Part shown: positions 6,879-13,409 of the stretch, in pieces
Position numbering within the stretch: the first letter of the stretch is position 1
Layout of the letters: every line of letters begins with the position of its first letter
Assembly: GCA_002394365.1 (NCBI GenBank)
Contig: DGTQ01000020.1
Span: 1 to 46,699, forward strand
Source: Prevotellaceae bacterium UBA4332
Lineage (GTDB): Bacteria > Bacteroidota > Bacteroidia > Bacteroidales > Bacteroidaceae
DNA: 46,699 nucleotides
Reading direction: 5' to 3'
Position numbers and translations under genes: made by a program
Notes under the pieces: generated by a model
Told to the model about the DNA's origin: nothing
Databases searched by the model: none
The model's input: only the letters and a program-made list of their open reading frames with translations

Positions 6879-8185
6879 TCCTCTTTCTCCCAGATTACTA
6901 AATTTCGTGGAATAATGATACGCTTTTCTGACGCTCGCATCCCCTGTATATAATAGTTTGAGGCTATGCAGTCATGAAACTGCTGTATGAATGACTCTTT
7001 TATTCGGGTGCACTTCTCATTTATAGAATTACTGCTGGGGTCAGTAAGGCTCCTCACACTGTTGCTTATCTGGGGAGTAAAGCCACTCTCCATCTGCTCG
7101 TCGATGTCGTTATGCTTAGCCTTTACAGCCCTGTATATAATCTCGAGCTCTGTCTGGTAATCGGCGAGGTCCTTAAAATATATGCCCTCTTCATGGCGCA
7201 GGAAGAGGATAAAGACTGCCTTCACCACAGGCTCCATCGTTATCACCCTGTTATCATAGTCATTGAGGGTAATGGTGAAGTCTTTGCCTATAGTCATCCT
7301 GCTCAGCTTTGGGCAAGGCTTCACATACTGCGCGATAATGGCTTCACTGATGCCCTTCAGCCTTACGGCATTAAGTTTTTCCTGTATTTCCTTCAGAATC
7401 TTCTTGCTCTCCTCGTCAAAATTGTCATCAGCAGGTCCATCACTCTCTATCTTAACTTCCTTATGATAGCCCTTTCTCCATATCTTCTTGGTTCCTAATT
7501 CAGGAAGCATATCCTCCAGAATCTCCCTCGGATGTTGTCTTGCCTCTGCTCCGTCAAAGGTGATATAATCAAAAATATACCACACCTTCTTGCCTTTGAA
7601 CAGGGACTTTGGCTGGTTATACCAGCAGAAACCATGAGTCACTCTTGGTCGGCTTTCTGGATAAACCATATAGTCTAACAGAAAGTCGTTTCTCAGTCCG
7701 CACTTGTAATCATCATTCTTTAGAGGAGCAACCTCAGAGCTTGCCGAATAATAGGCTACCATCGCTTCTGCCATTTCCCTTGAGACGCTGACGTCAGGCA
7801 GATACACGAAGGTAAGCCCTCTGGTTGCCAGAACCTCCTTTATGAGGTCTATGTTTTCCTGAACGAACAGGTTGGCTTCCTTATCGTATTTGTTTTCTAT
7901 GTAGAAAATCTCATTATCCTCTGGCACGAAGGGAATGTTGAATGTCGTAATCATACGATGTTCAAGATTATATACAGGCTTCCAGGAATGTTCCTCCCCA
8001 ATATATTTTTTTTGGCAAATCCCCTTGAGAAAGTCACACTTCTCATCCTGAGTTTCTTCATCATCAAGGTGCAGAGCGGCACGTACTTTCAGTGCCTTCT
8101 CATGAATCCTATCCTTTACCTTGTTGAACAGATAAAGGTAGAGAAACAGTACTGCTATGACAATAATACTAATCTTGAATATCAT
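6875..8185 (-). CDS. single-pass membrane protein with a C-terminal Bacteroidales-type domain
   Basis: A 436-residue protein. An N-terminal anchor (about 3-20, MIFKISIIVIAVLFLYLYLF) is followed by a charged region, a domain shared with the neighbouring 221-residue protein (about 75-225, with FVPEDNEIFYIENKY and THGFCWYNQPKS), a linker, and a C-terminal domain (about 310-436) with MEPVVKAVFILFLRHEEGI, LTDPSSNSINEKCTRIKE and YYIQGMRASEKRIIIPR. I recall that C-terminal domain from many uncharacterised Bacteroidales proteins, usually alone; its function is unknown to me. Gap of 16 bases to the upstream 157-residue membrane protein and a 4-base overlap downstream make these three a tight operon. 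Confidence 0.75.
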   Translation of the reverse strand: MIFKISIIVIAVLFLYLYLFNKVKDRIHEKALKVRAALHLDDEETQDEKCDFLKGICQKKYIGEEHSWKPVYNLEHRMITTFNIPFVPEDNEIFYIENKYDKEANLFVQENIDLIKEVLATRGLTFVYLPDVSVSREMAEAMVAYYSASSEVAPLKNDDYKCGLRNDFLLDYMVYPESRPRVTHGFCWYNQPKSLFKGKKVWYIFDYITFDGAEARQHPREILEDMLPELGTKKIWRKGYHKEVKIESDGPADDNFDEESKKILKEIQEKLNAVRLKGISEAIIAQYVKPCPKLSRMTIGKDFTITLNDYDNRVITMEPVVKAVFILFLRHEEGIYFKDLADYQTELEIIYRAVKAKHNDIDEQMESGFTPQISNSVRSLTDPSSNSINEKCTRIKESFIQQFHDCIASNYYIQGMRASEKRIIIPRNLVIWEKEE

Positions 8186-8201
8186 TTATTTATTCACTCA
8201 T

Positions 8202-8675
8202 TCATTCGTAATTTCTGTGAGAGTCCTCTGATTTGATAAAACATACTGCTGAGCAAACCACATAACTGAGAAAATCAATTATGAGAGTGATTATCGCACC
8301 AAGCATGTAGTAAGACCCCGCTTCCTCTTTTATCATTTTTATTATGCTGGCACCAGCTGGTCCGTTGGGTATATCCGCTATCAGCAAACCGTACTCGTTG
8401 ATAAAACCGTTAAGCAATATGATTATCACGATTGCGCCGATAAGCTTTGAGCCACGTGACAAATACCACAGTCCATACAAAATTGAGCCACCAATACCCA
8501 TAACCACAGAGCAACCAAGACTCAATATCATTGAATACGCTATGAAGCTCATGAAACTTAAATTGTGGATAGTGTATGCTGTACCACCAAACAACAGAAG
8601 TGTGCATGCATTAACGAACATGCTTGCGATTACAGCAAGCACTGCAGCACCTAAGATACGACCAAGTTTTTTCAT
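8202..8675 (-). CDS. four-helix membrane protein, unknown
   Basis: A 157-residue protein with four hydrophobic segments (about 7-30, 38-72, 80-105, 122-148) and little soluble sequence. The first segment could pass for a lipoprotein signal (FVNAC), but the following residues are hydrophobic, so it is more likely a plain transmembrane helix. Family not recognised. A TATCTTTG element at 8703-8710 lies about 27 bases before the ATG, so this may be the first gene of the 6213-8675 operon, inside the larger accessory group. Confidence 0.65.
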   Translation of the reverse strand: MKKLGRILGAAVLAVIASMFVNACTLLLFGGTAYTIHNLSFMSFIAYSMILSLGCSVVMGIGGSILYGLWYLSRGSKLIGAIVIIILLNGFINEYGLLIADIPNGPAGASIIKMIKEEAGSYYMLGAIITLIIDFLSYVVCSAVCFIKSEDSHRNYE

Positions 8676-8702
8676 CTTAATAACATTTTAGAGTTTTTAT
8701 TG

Positions 8703-8710
8703 CAAAGATA
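8703..8710 (-). promoter_or_regulatory. -7 element before the four-helix membrane protein
   Basis: TATCTTTG on the minus strand fits TAnnTTTG, but no TTTG is found about 20 bases upstream, so the call rests on one box. Confidence 0.4.
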
Positions 8711-8742
8711 GAATAAATCCTTGATACTTCTGTCGTTTTTCT

Positions 8743-8761
8743 TTCCACAAGCCTTGTGGAA
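8743..8761. other. near-perfect palindrome downstream of the ADP-ribosylglycohydrolase
   Basis: TTCCACAAG-C-CTTGTGGAA is a 9 bp inverted repeat with a one-base centre, 16 bases past the stop codon. It has no T-run on the minus strand and could be a processing or binding site; a related CACAAGGCTTG occurs at 10079-10089. Confidence 0.6.
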
Positions 8762-8776
8762 CTGCTTTTTATATAC

Positions 8777-9583
8777 TTACTCTATGCAACTTGCCACTAC
8801 CTTCTCGTCAAACCGTTCGCTGACGTCCACCATCCAGTCGGGGAGCATTTTCAGTGCCTGCGAGACGAGCGCATCGGGCATCTTCTTATAATAGGCGTAT
8901 GCCATAGGACCTGATATCGCAGCGAGAGTGTCTGAGTCTCCGCCAAGCGAGATTGCGAGCTTTATGCAGTCAACATAGTCCTTCGACTCCAAGAAACAAA
9001 TCATGGCTGGTCCTACCGTTCCCTCACAAGTGGAGTTAAACGTATAGGAGTCATGAAAGTCGGCATATTTCTGTTTTCCCCAGTCTGGGTAATATTCTTT
9101 CAGCAGGTGCTCGCGCACAAAATCCTTATCCTTTCCGTTCTTCAGGTGGAATATGGTGAGGGCTGTTGCAACAGCTCCCTTTATGCCTTCTGGATGATTG
9201 TGAGTAGGAGCTGCTGTTTCTGTTGCCATACGGATACACTCTTCTTCCGACTTAGCCAACCACCCTGCTGACGAGCAACGCATGGCTGCCCCATTCCCTC
9301 GGCTGCGATATGGTCTGGGGTTGTGACTGGCAAACCACAACTTGAACTTGCTGCCGAACCCAGCATGACGATGCTCATTAGCACATTTCCATAAGTTCAT
9401 CGTCATGTCGAGATTATCTATGAAGGCTTCCGCACAGGCAAATGTCAAAACTGTATCATCAGTAAAGCGAGCTCTGCTACTGAACAGCTTCACCTTATTA
9501 TAATCCTTAATGCGACGCGTCTTCCCCTCATACGCACTTCCTGCAATGTCGCCTATGGCCTCACTTATCAAATAATTCCTCAC
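8777..9583 (-). CDS. ADP-ribosylglycohydrolase
   Basis: A 268-residue DraG/ARH-type enzyme that removes ADP-ribose from modified protein or nucleic-acid targets. The binuclear metal motifs are present: FTDDTV near residue 41 and GGDSDT near 222, with SRGNGAAMR and the THNHPEGIKGA segment between. A GTG at 9583 gives the N-terminus MRNYLISEAIGDIAGSAYEGKT, which is how I recall Bacteroidales homologues beginning; a longer frame from ATG 9664 would add 27 residues coming from an intergenic GGATTAAGGAATAAG repeat and is less likely. It sits 61 bases after the DUF6804-like gene and upstream of three membrane protein genes. The partner ADP-ribosyltransferase is not in this window. Confidence 0.88.
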   Translation of the reverse strand: MRNYLISEAIGDIAGSAYEGKTRRIKDYNKVKLFSSRARFTDDTVLTFACAEAFIDNLDMTMNLWKCANEHRHAGFGSKFKLWFASHNPRPYRSRGNGAAMRCSSAGWLAKSEEECIRMATETAAPTHNHPEGIKGAVATALTIFHLKNGKDKDFVREHLLKEYYPDWGKQKYADFHDSYTFNSTCEGTVGPAMICFLESKDYVDCIKLAISLGGDSDTLAAISGPMAYAYYKKMPDALVSQALKMLPDWMVDVSERFDEKVVASCIE

Positions 9584-9644
9584 TAGTGTTACTTTTATAT
9601 TACTACTTTTTTTGATTAAGATTGTTGGATTAAGGAATAAGTCT

Positions 9645-9980
9645 TTATTCCCTATTCCCTTCACCCTTATTTCTTATCCCATTCATCCTTTCAACCTTTT
9701 TACCAGCAAAAAGCAGCACTATCAAGAAGGTTGCCACAATAACATCAACGATATTCCACATCGTTCTTCCAAGAGCTATCTTGAAAAAAGGCTGAAAGAG
9801 CAGAGCCAATGTAGCAAATGTATATCCTATTCCTTCCCTCTTCGCAATGAAATAATCGTAAGACAGATAGGCAAATACAACCATCGCAACAAACCTCACC
9901 AACTGATAATATCCATACGGCATATCACCGAGGCATACTAACAGCATTACTGCCATAACTATATGTAAAACGTTCTTCAT
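9645..9980 (-). CDS. DUF6804-like small membrane protein
   Basis: A 111-residue protein with three to four membrane helices and the segment ALLFQPFFKIALGRTMWNIVD, which I associate with the DUF6804 family; function unknown. The gene has a complete promoter about 45 bases upstream. The last dozen residues (NGIRNKGEGNRE) are encoded by the GGGAATAAGGGTGAA-type repeat also seen at 13153-13190, so the natural stop was probably earlier and the tail is repeat-derived. It heads the accessory minus-strand group, with the ADP-ribosylglycohydrolase next. Confidence 0.75.
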   Translation of the reverse strand: MKNVLHIVMAVMLLVCLGDMPYGYYQLVRFVAMVVFAYLSYDYFIAKREGIGYTFATLALLFQPFFKIALGRTMWNIVDVIVATFLIVLLFAGKKVERMNGIRNKGEGNRE

Positions 9981-10026
9981 ATCAATAATCCACTCTTTTG
10001 GTTCATGGCCAAAATGTCTCTTTCTG

Positions 10027-10058
10027 CAAAGTTAGCAAAAATCTTTTTGTTCTCCAAA
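10027..10058 (-). promoter_or_regulatory. promoter of the DUF6804-like gene and ADP-ribosylglycohydrolase
   Basis: Minus strand TTTG (10058-10055), 20-base spacer, TAACTTTG (10034-10027). Full consensus match; likely drives 9645-9980 and probably 8777-9583. Confidence 0.65.
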
Positions 10059-10243
10059 ACATAAAAGAAAAAAGGTTTTCACAAGGCTTGCGAAGCGCGT
10101 CTTTTTATAGTATCTAAATCTTCCATTCAGCAAATGCTACCACTAATCTTGCTGGCACCCTCTACAAACTCTTTCTTCTTGCATTTTTCACCTTCACCTA
10201 CACCTTTCATCTGTATCTCCCTGCGTTACAACTCGTTAGCATA

Positions 10244-10269
10244 GTGTAGGTGAAAAGTTTCACCTACAC
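10244..10269. repeat. perfect inverted repeat GTGTAGGTGAAA / TTTCACCTACAC
   Basis: Twelve bp arms separated by AG, giving a 26-base near-palindrome. Further half copies (TTCACCTACACC) surround it at 10187-10205 and 10259-10280. Not followed by a T-run. Confidence 0.85.
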
Positions 10270-10357
10270 CCACCTTCACCAGCAGTTTTCGTTGCTATGC
10301 AAGAAGAGGCGGGTGATAAGTTTCTCTCTGCTACGGCTTTGCTTCTGTATTGAATTT

Positions 10358-10420
10358 GCTAGCAAATTTGACGAATTTACTAGTTAATTTAATAAATTTG
10401 CTAGCAAATTTGAAGTAGAG
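10358..10420. repeat. 21-base tandem array, AT-rich type
   Basis: Three consecutive 21-base units start at 10358, 10379 and 10400. They follow the pattern RCTAGYAAATTTGAYRAATTT and each contains a CTAG-centred dyad (AATTTGCTAGCAAATT). Confidence 0.8.
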
Positions 10421-10446
10421 GCAATGCTACCTACAGGAGGAGTTTA

Positions 10447-10509
10447 GCTACCAGATGCGGGCGCTAAGCTACCAGATGCGGGCGCTAAGCAAGGAGATGC
10501 AGATGCTAA
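10447..10509. repeat. 21-base tandem array, GC-richer type
   Basis: Units at 10447, 10468 (identical, GCTACCAGATGCGGGCGCTA plus A) and 10489 (diverged, GCAAGGAGATGCAGATGCTA plus A). Same 21-base period as the arrays at 10358, 28094 and 46506, with another sequence. Confidence 0.85.
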
Positions 10510-10587
10510 GAAAGGAAACTGAGGGCTTGCTGTATTTTGCCTATTTGTGAGGACTTACGACTCAAAAGACAACAATATGGAGAAATT

Positions 10588-10619
10588 CTTGCGCATGTGG
10601 GGAAAAGATTGTAACTTTG
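10588..10619 (+). promoter_or_regulatory. promoter of the S37 peptidase gene
   Basis: CTTG at 10588-10591 (3 of 4 to TTTG), 20 bases, then TAACTTTG at 10612-10619, about 36 bases before the ATG at 10656. Confidence 0.55.
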
Positions 10620-10655
10620 CAGAAATTATAATACTTAACAACAAAAAAATAATAC

Positions 10656-12245
10656 ATGAAAACGACACTTTACCCCAGTTTTTGGAGCATCAAGGTTATG
10701 CTCGCGCTTGTTGTGATGATTATCACTGGTTGTTCTGACGACAAAATTGGTGCCCCCAGTGGTGGTGGTGTGACACCTACCAAGGATTTCAGCGCACTGA
10801 TGACTGTGCTGAGGGATATGGAGAAGAAGGGCGAGATAAGCACCTTGAAGCAAGGCACGAATGCATCTACCAACAGACCGTATGCCTCTTTCTACGTATT
10901 GCAGCCCGTAAACCACTACGACGAGAAATGGCAGGGCGAGGAGAGCAATTCACTGTGGCAGAGGGTGTGCATAGTGGATTATCAGGGCGAGAATGCCCCT
11001 ACCCTGCTGAACACTAATGGCTATGCTATGGCTAAAAAGCTGGAAGAGTGCAGATACCCCGATATAGCCAAATTGCTGCAAAGCAACGTGGTGGAGGTAG
11101 AGCACAGATACTGCGGCGAATCGCTACCCACAGGGACATGGGACTGGCAATATAACAAGGCGATACACCAGTCTGCCGACATAAAGAGGGTGGTTGACCT
11201 GCTGAAGAGCAAGGGACTCTTCAAGGGCAAGTGGGTAGCTTCAGGCACGAGCAAGAGTGGAATGACGACCACCTTCCTTGCCATGCACTATCCCGAAACG
11301 TGCGACATGTACGTTGCCTTCTGCGCTCCGTTCTGTACCTCACTGACTGACCCCCGTTGTGGTGAATACCTCATCAACACCTGCTATAAGAACCACCCAC
11401 AGACGGTGAGGGACCAGTGGGATAGAAGCTGGCAGTTCATGGTGGACCTACTGCAGAACAAGCCTCTGCTGAAGGAGGTGCTGGAGTACAACAGGGCATA
11501 CCTAGTGAGTAAGGGATTTACGAACTATGCCCAAGCGAGCGAATCTACCCTGAAGTGCAACCTCGTAAATACCTACTACCACGCACAGTATGGCAAAGCC
11601 ATGTATAACCACGTGAGCGACTGGGCTAAGTATATTCCCGATGACATAAAGGAATACACTCCAGACATGACGAACAAGGAGCATCAGGATTACGTAAACT
11701 TCCTGAGAAGATACTGCTATTTAGACAACGACACACTCGCGGCATGGGGTGTGGTAACCAAGCCTGACAAGATAGAGAATACTGCGGCCAAGTCGCTCGC
11801 ATCAAAGGGCAATGACGCCAGCTCTGATGACAGAAATGCAGACCCCTATACCATGCAGACGGCGTTTGAGCTGGGCAACTACATGCTGAACTTCTCACGC
11901 GTGAAGCCATACGTAACGGATGCCGAGTATAAGGAACTGCTACACTTGGCAGACGCTGCATCAGACGAGCCCTACGCCAAGTATCGTGCTAACTTTGAAC
12001 CGATTGCGCCCCAAGTTAAGGAATTTGTAAAGACTACGAAGGCGAAGGTACTGTTCGTCTATGGCGAGAATGACCCCTTTACTGGTGCAGGAATAACGAG
12101 CGAGGACATCAGTGGCAACCCCAACGTGCAGCTCCTCATGGTGCCTGATGGAGTGCATAACGAGAATTTCCTCGACGCCAACTACTCACCGAGCGTAGAG
12201 ATTGGACCTCAGGTAAGTAAGGCTATAGAAAATGTTATGAAGTGA
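10656..12245 (+). CDS. S37-family peptidase (PS-10 type), lipoprotein
   Basis: A 529-residue serine peptidase of MEROPS family S37, an alpha/beta-hydrolase group that removes tripeptides or proline-linked residues. The N-terminus has a hydrophobic stretch ending in the lipobox IITGC (Cys about 26), so it is exported and anchored. EHRYCGESLP fits the oxyanion region, GTSKSGM at about 197-203 holds the nucleophile Ser, and GENDPFTG and DGVHNENF near the end supply Asp and His. Likely role: peptide breakdown at the cell surface. ATG 10656 follows its promoter closely. A bidirectional terminator follows the stop. Exact cleavage specificity cannot be read from sequence. Confidence 0.85.
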   Translation: MKTTLYPSFWSIKVMLALVVMIITGCSDDKIGAPSGGGVTPTKDFSALMTVLRDMEKKGEISTLKQGTNASTNRPYASFYVLQPVNHYDEKWQGEESNSLWQRVCIVDYQGENAPTLLNTNGYAMAKKLEECRYPDIAKLLQSNVVEVEHRYCGESLPTGTWDWQYNKAIHQSADIKRVVDLLKSKGLFKGKWVASGTSKSGMTTTFLAMHYPETCDMYVAFCAPFCTSLTDPRCGEYLINTCYKNHPQTVRDQWDRSWQFMVDLLQNKPLLKEVLEYNRAYLVSKGFTNYAQASESTLKCNLVNTYYHAQYGKAMYNHVSDWAKYIPDDIKEYTPDMTNKEHQDYVNFLRRYCYLDNDTLAAWGVVTKPDKIENTAAKSLASKGNDASSDDRNADPYTMQTAFELGNYMLNFSRVKPYVTDAEYKELLHLADAASDEPYAKYRANFEPIAPQVKEFVKTTKAKVLFVYGENDPFTGAGITSEDISGNPNVQLLMVPDGVHNENFLDANYSPSVEIGPQVSKAIENVMK

Positions 12246-12259
12246 TGAAATGACAAAAT

Positions 12260-12298
12260 AAAAAAAAGGTTCGGGCAATCGTCCGAACCTTTATTTTA
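12260..12298. terminator. bidirectional intrinsic terminator
   Basis: AAAGGTTCGG (12265-12274), loop GCAATCGT, CCGAACCTTT (12283-12292), with an A-run before and T-rich sequence after. It ends the S37 peptidase transcript and, on the other strand, the GT2 gene, whose stop codon overlaps its edge. Confidence 0.85.
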
Positions 12299-13081
12299 CT
12301 TTACTGGCAGCTTAGGGTATTTCCTGAACCAGCCGTCGAAACGCAAGCGCATAACGCCAAAGAGAGCTTCGCTGAAGATACCACCACTCATCTTGCTGGT
12401 ACCTTCTACTCGATTGACGAAGACGACAGGTACTTCCTTAATCTTGAAGCCTATCTTGTAGGCTGTGTATTTCATCTCTATCTGGAAGGCATAGCCCTTG
12501 AAGCGTATCTTGTCGAGCTCGATGGTTTCGAGCACCCTGCGCCTGTAACACTTGAAGCCTGCCGTAGTATCGTGAATGTTGAAGCCAGTGACGAACTTAA
12601 CGTACTTGGAAGCGAAATAAGACATGAGCACCCTGCCCATAGGCCAGTTGACAACATTGACACCACTTACATAGCGTGAGCCTATAGCCACGTCATAGCC
12701 CTCTACGGCACATGCCTCATAGAGGCGTGGCAGGTCTTTGGGGTCGTGGGAGAAGTCAGCATCCATCTCGAAGATGTACTCATAGTCCCTCTCCAAAGCC
12801 CACTTGAAGCCCAAGATATAGGCTGTGCCCAATCCCTGCTTGCCTGAACGCTCGAGGAGGAAGAGACCCCCTATTTCCCCCTGTTCAGGGGGATTAACTG
12901 CAGAAGCCTCCCTACCCAGGGAGGTTTGGAGGGTCTTCACTATATCCGCTGTTCCGTCAGGACTTCCGTCGTCGATTACGAGGATGTCGAAAGCCTTGGG
13001 CAGGGAGAAAATGGCTTTGATGATTTTCTCTATGTTTTCCTTTTCGTTGTATGTGGGGATTATTACTAAGCTGTCACTCAT
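12296..13081 (-). CDS. GT2 polyprenol-phosphate mannosyltransferase-like enzyme with an insert
   Basis: A 261-residue glycosyltransferase of the dolichol-phosphate mannose synthase type, which loads a sugar from GDP- or UDP-sugar onto a polyprenyl phosphate. Motifs: IIPTYNEKENI at 7-17, VIDDGSPDGT at 35-44, the metal site EMDADFSHDPKDLPRL at about 105-120, GSRYVSGVNVVNWPMGR and the RRRVLETI..KGYAFQIEM region. No C-terminal membrane domain is visible. Residues about 53-72 (SLGREASAVNPPEQGEIGG) replace the short EFPER-like loop I recall in homologues; they are encoded by two G/C-rich palindromes (12877-12892 and 12907-12924). The frame is intact and the catalytic motifs lie outside the insert. 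Confidence 0.9.
   Translation of the reverse strand: MSDSLVIIPTYNEKENIEKIIKAIFSLPKAFDILVIDDGSPDGTADIVKTLQTSLGREASAVNPPEQGEIGGLFLLERSGKQGLGTAYILGFKWALERDYEYIFEMDADFSHDPKDLPRLYEACAVEGYDVAIGSRYVSGVNVVNWPMGRVLMSYFASKYVKFVTGFNIHDTTAGFKCYRRRVLETIELDKIRFKGYAFQIEMKYTAYKIGFKIKEVPVVFVNRVEGTSKMSGGIFSEALFGVMRLRFDGWFRKYPKLPVK
12860..12940 (-). repeat. double palindromic element inside the GT2 gene
   Basis: On the coding strand CCTCCCT-GGGT-AGGGAGG (12924-12907) is followed by CCCCCTG-AA-CAGGGGG (12892-12877) and then AAATAGGGGGTCTC. The stem plus AGGGGGT tail is the same layout as in mnmA and lpxA. It encodes about 15-18 extra residues in frame. Confidence 0.8.
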
Positions 13082-13129
13082 GTTTATTATAAGGTTTGAG
13101 GTTTATAAGGTGAGATTAAGTGTCAGGTC

Positions 13130-13275
13130 TTCAGGTCGCTTCGCTTAGAGGTTTTAAGGTGATAAGGGAATAAGGGTGAAAGGAATAAGTGTGAAAGCTT
13201 TAATCCTTAATCCAAATAACCTTAATCCTTAATCCAAATAAACCTCATAACCTAACCACCTTTTGACCTTTTCGA
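13130..13275. repeat. mixed GGAATAAGGGTGAAA / CCTTAATCCAAATAA repeats
   Basis: The GT2-alaS gap (13082-13409) holds no gene. It contains GGGAATAAGGGTGAAAG units (13153-13195), two copies of AATCCTTAATCCAAATAA (13200-13243) and CATAACCTAACCACCTT. The first unit also encodes the tail of the DUF6804-like protein at 9645-9690. Confidence 0.75.
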
Positions 13276-13325
13276 GGGCAAAGGTAGTAAAAATAGTTTA
13301 GAGTTTAGAGTTTAGAGTTCATAGT

Positions 13326-13357
13326 TTTGTGCAATTTAAAATTTTTTTGTAATTTTG
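13326..13357 (+). promoter_or_regulatory. promoter of alaS
   Basis: TTTG at 13326-13329, 20-base spacer, TAATTTTG at 13350-13357. Full match to the Bacteroidota consensus, about 52 bases before the GTG start. Confidence 0.6.
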
Positions 13358-13409
13358 CAGGCTGTAAGTAATATTTTCAATTTTCAACTTTCAATTTTCA
13401 ATTAGAACC

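Larger units (their letters stand above)
10059..10587. other. gene-poor region rich in palindromes and 21-base arrays
   Basis: No convincing gene. Contents in order: a CACAAGGCTTGCGAAGCGCG segment (10079-10098), CACCTTCACC/CACCTACACC repeats (10190-10300) with a perfect 12 bp palindrome at 10244-10269, then two 21-base-period arrays (10358-10420 and 10447-10509). The next promoter is at 10588. Confidence 0.7.

Noticed and set aside
10547..10738. Small frame overlapping the S37 peptidase promoter and start
   Set aside because: No start context, includes the promoter and the first codons of the peptidase in another frame.
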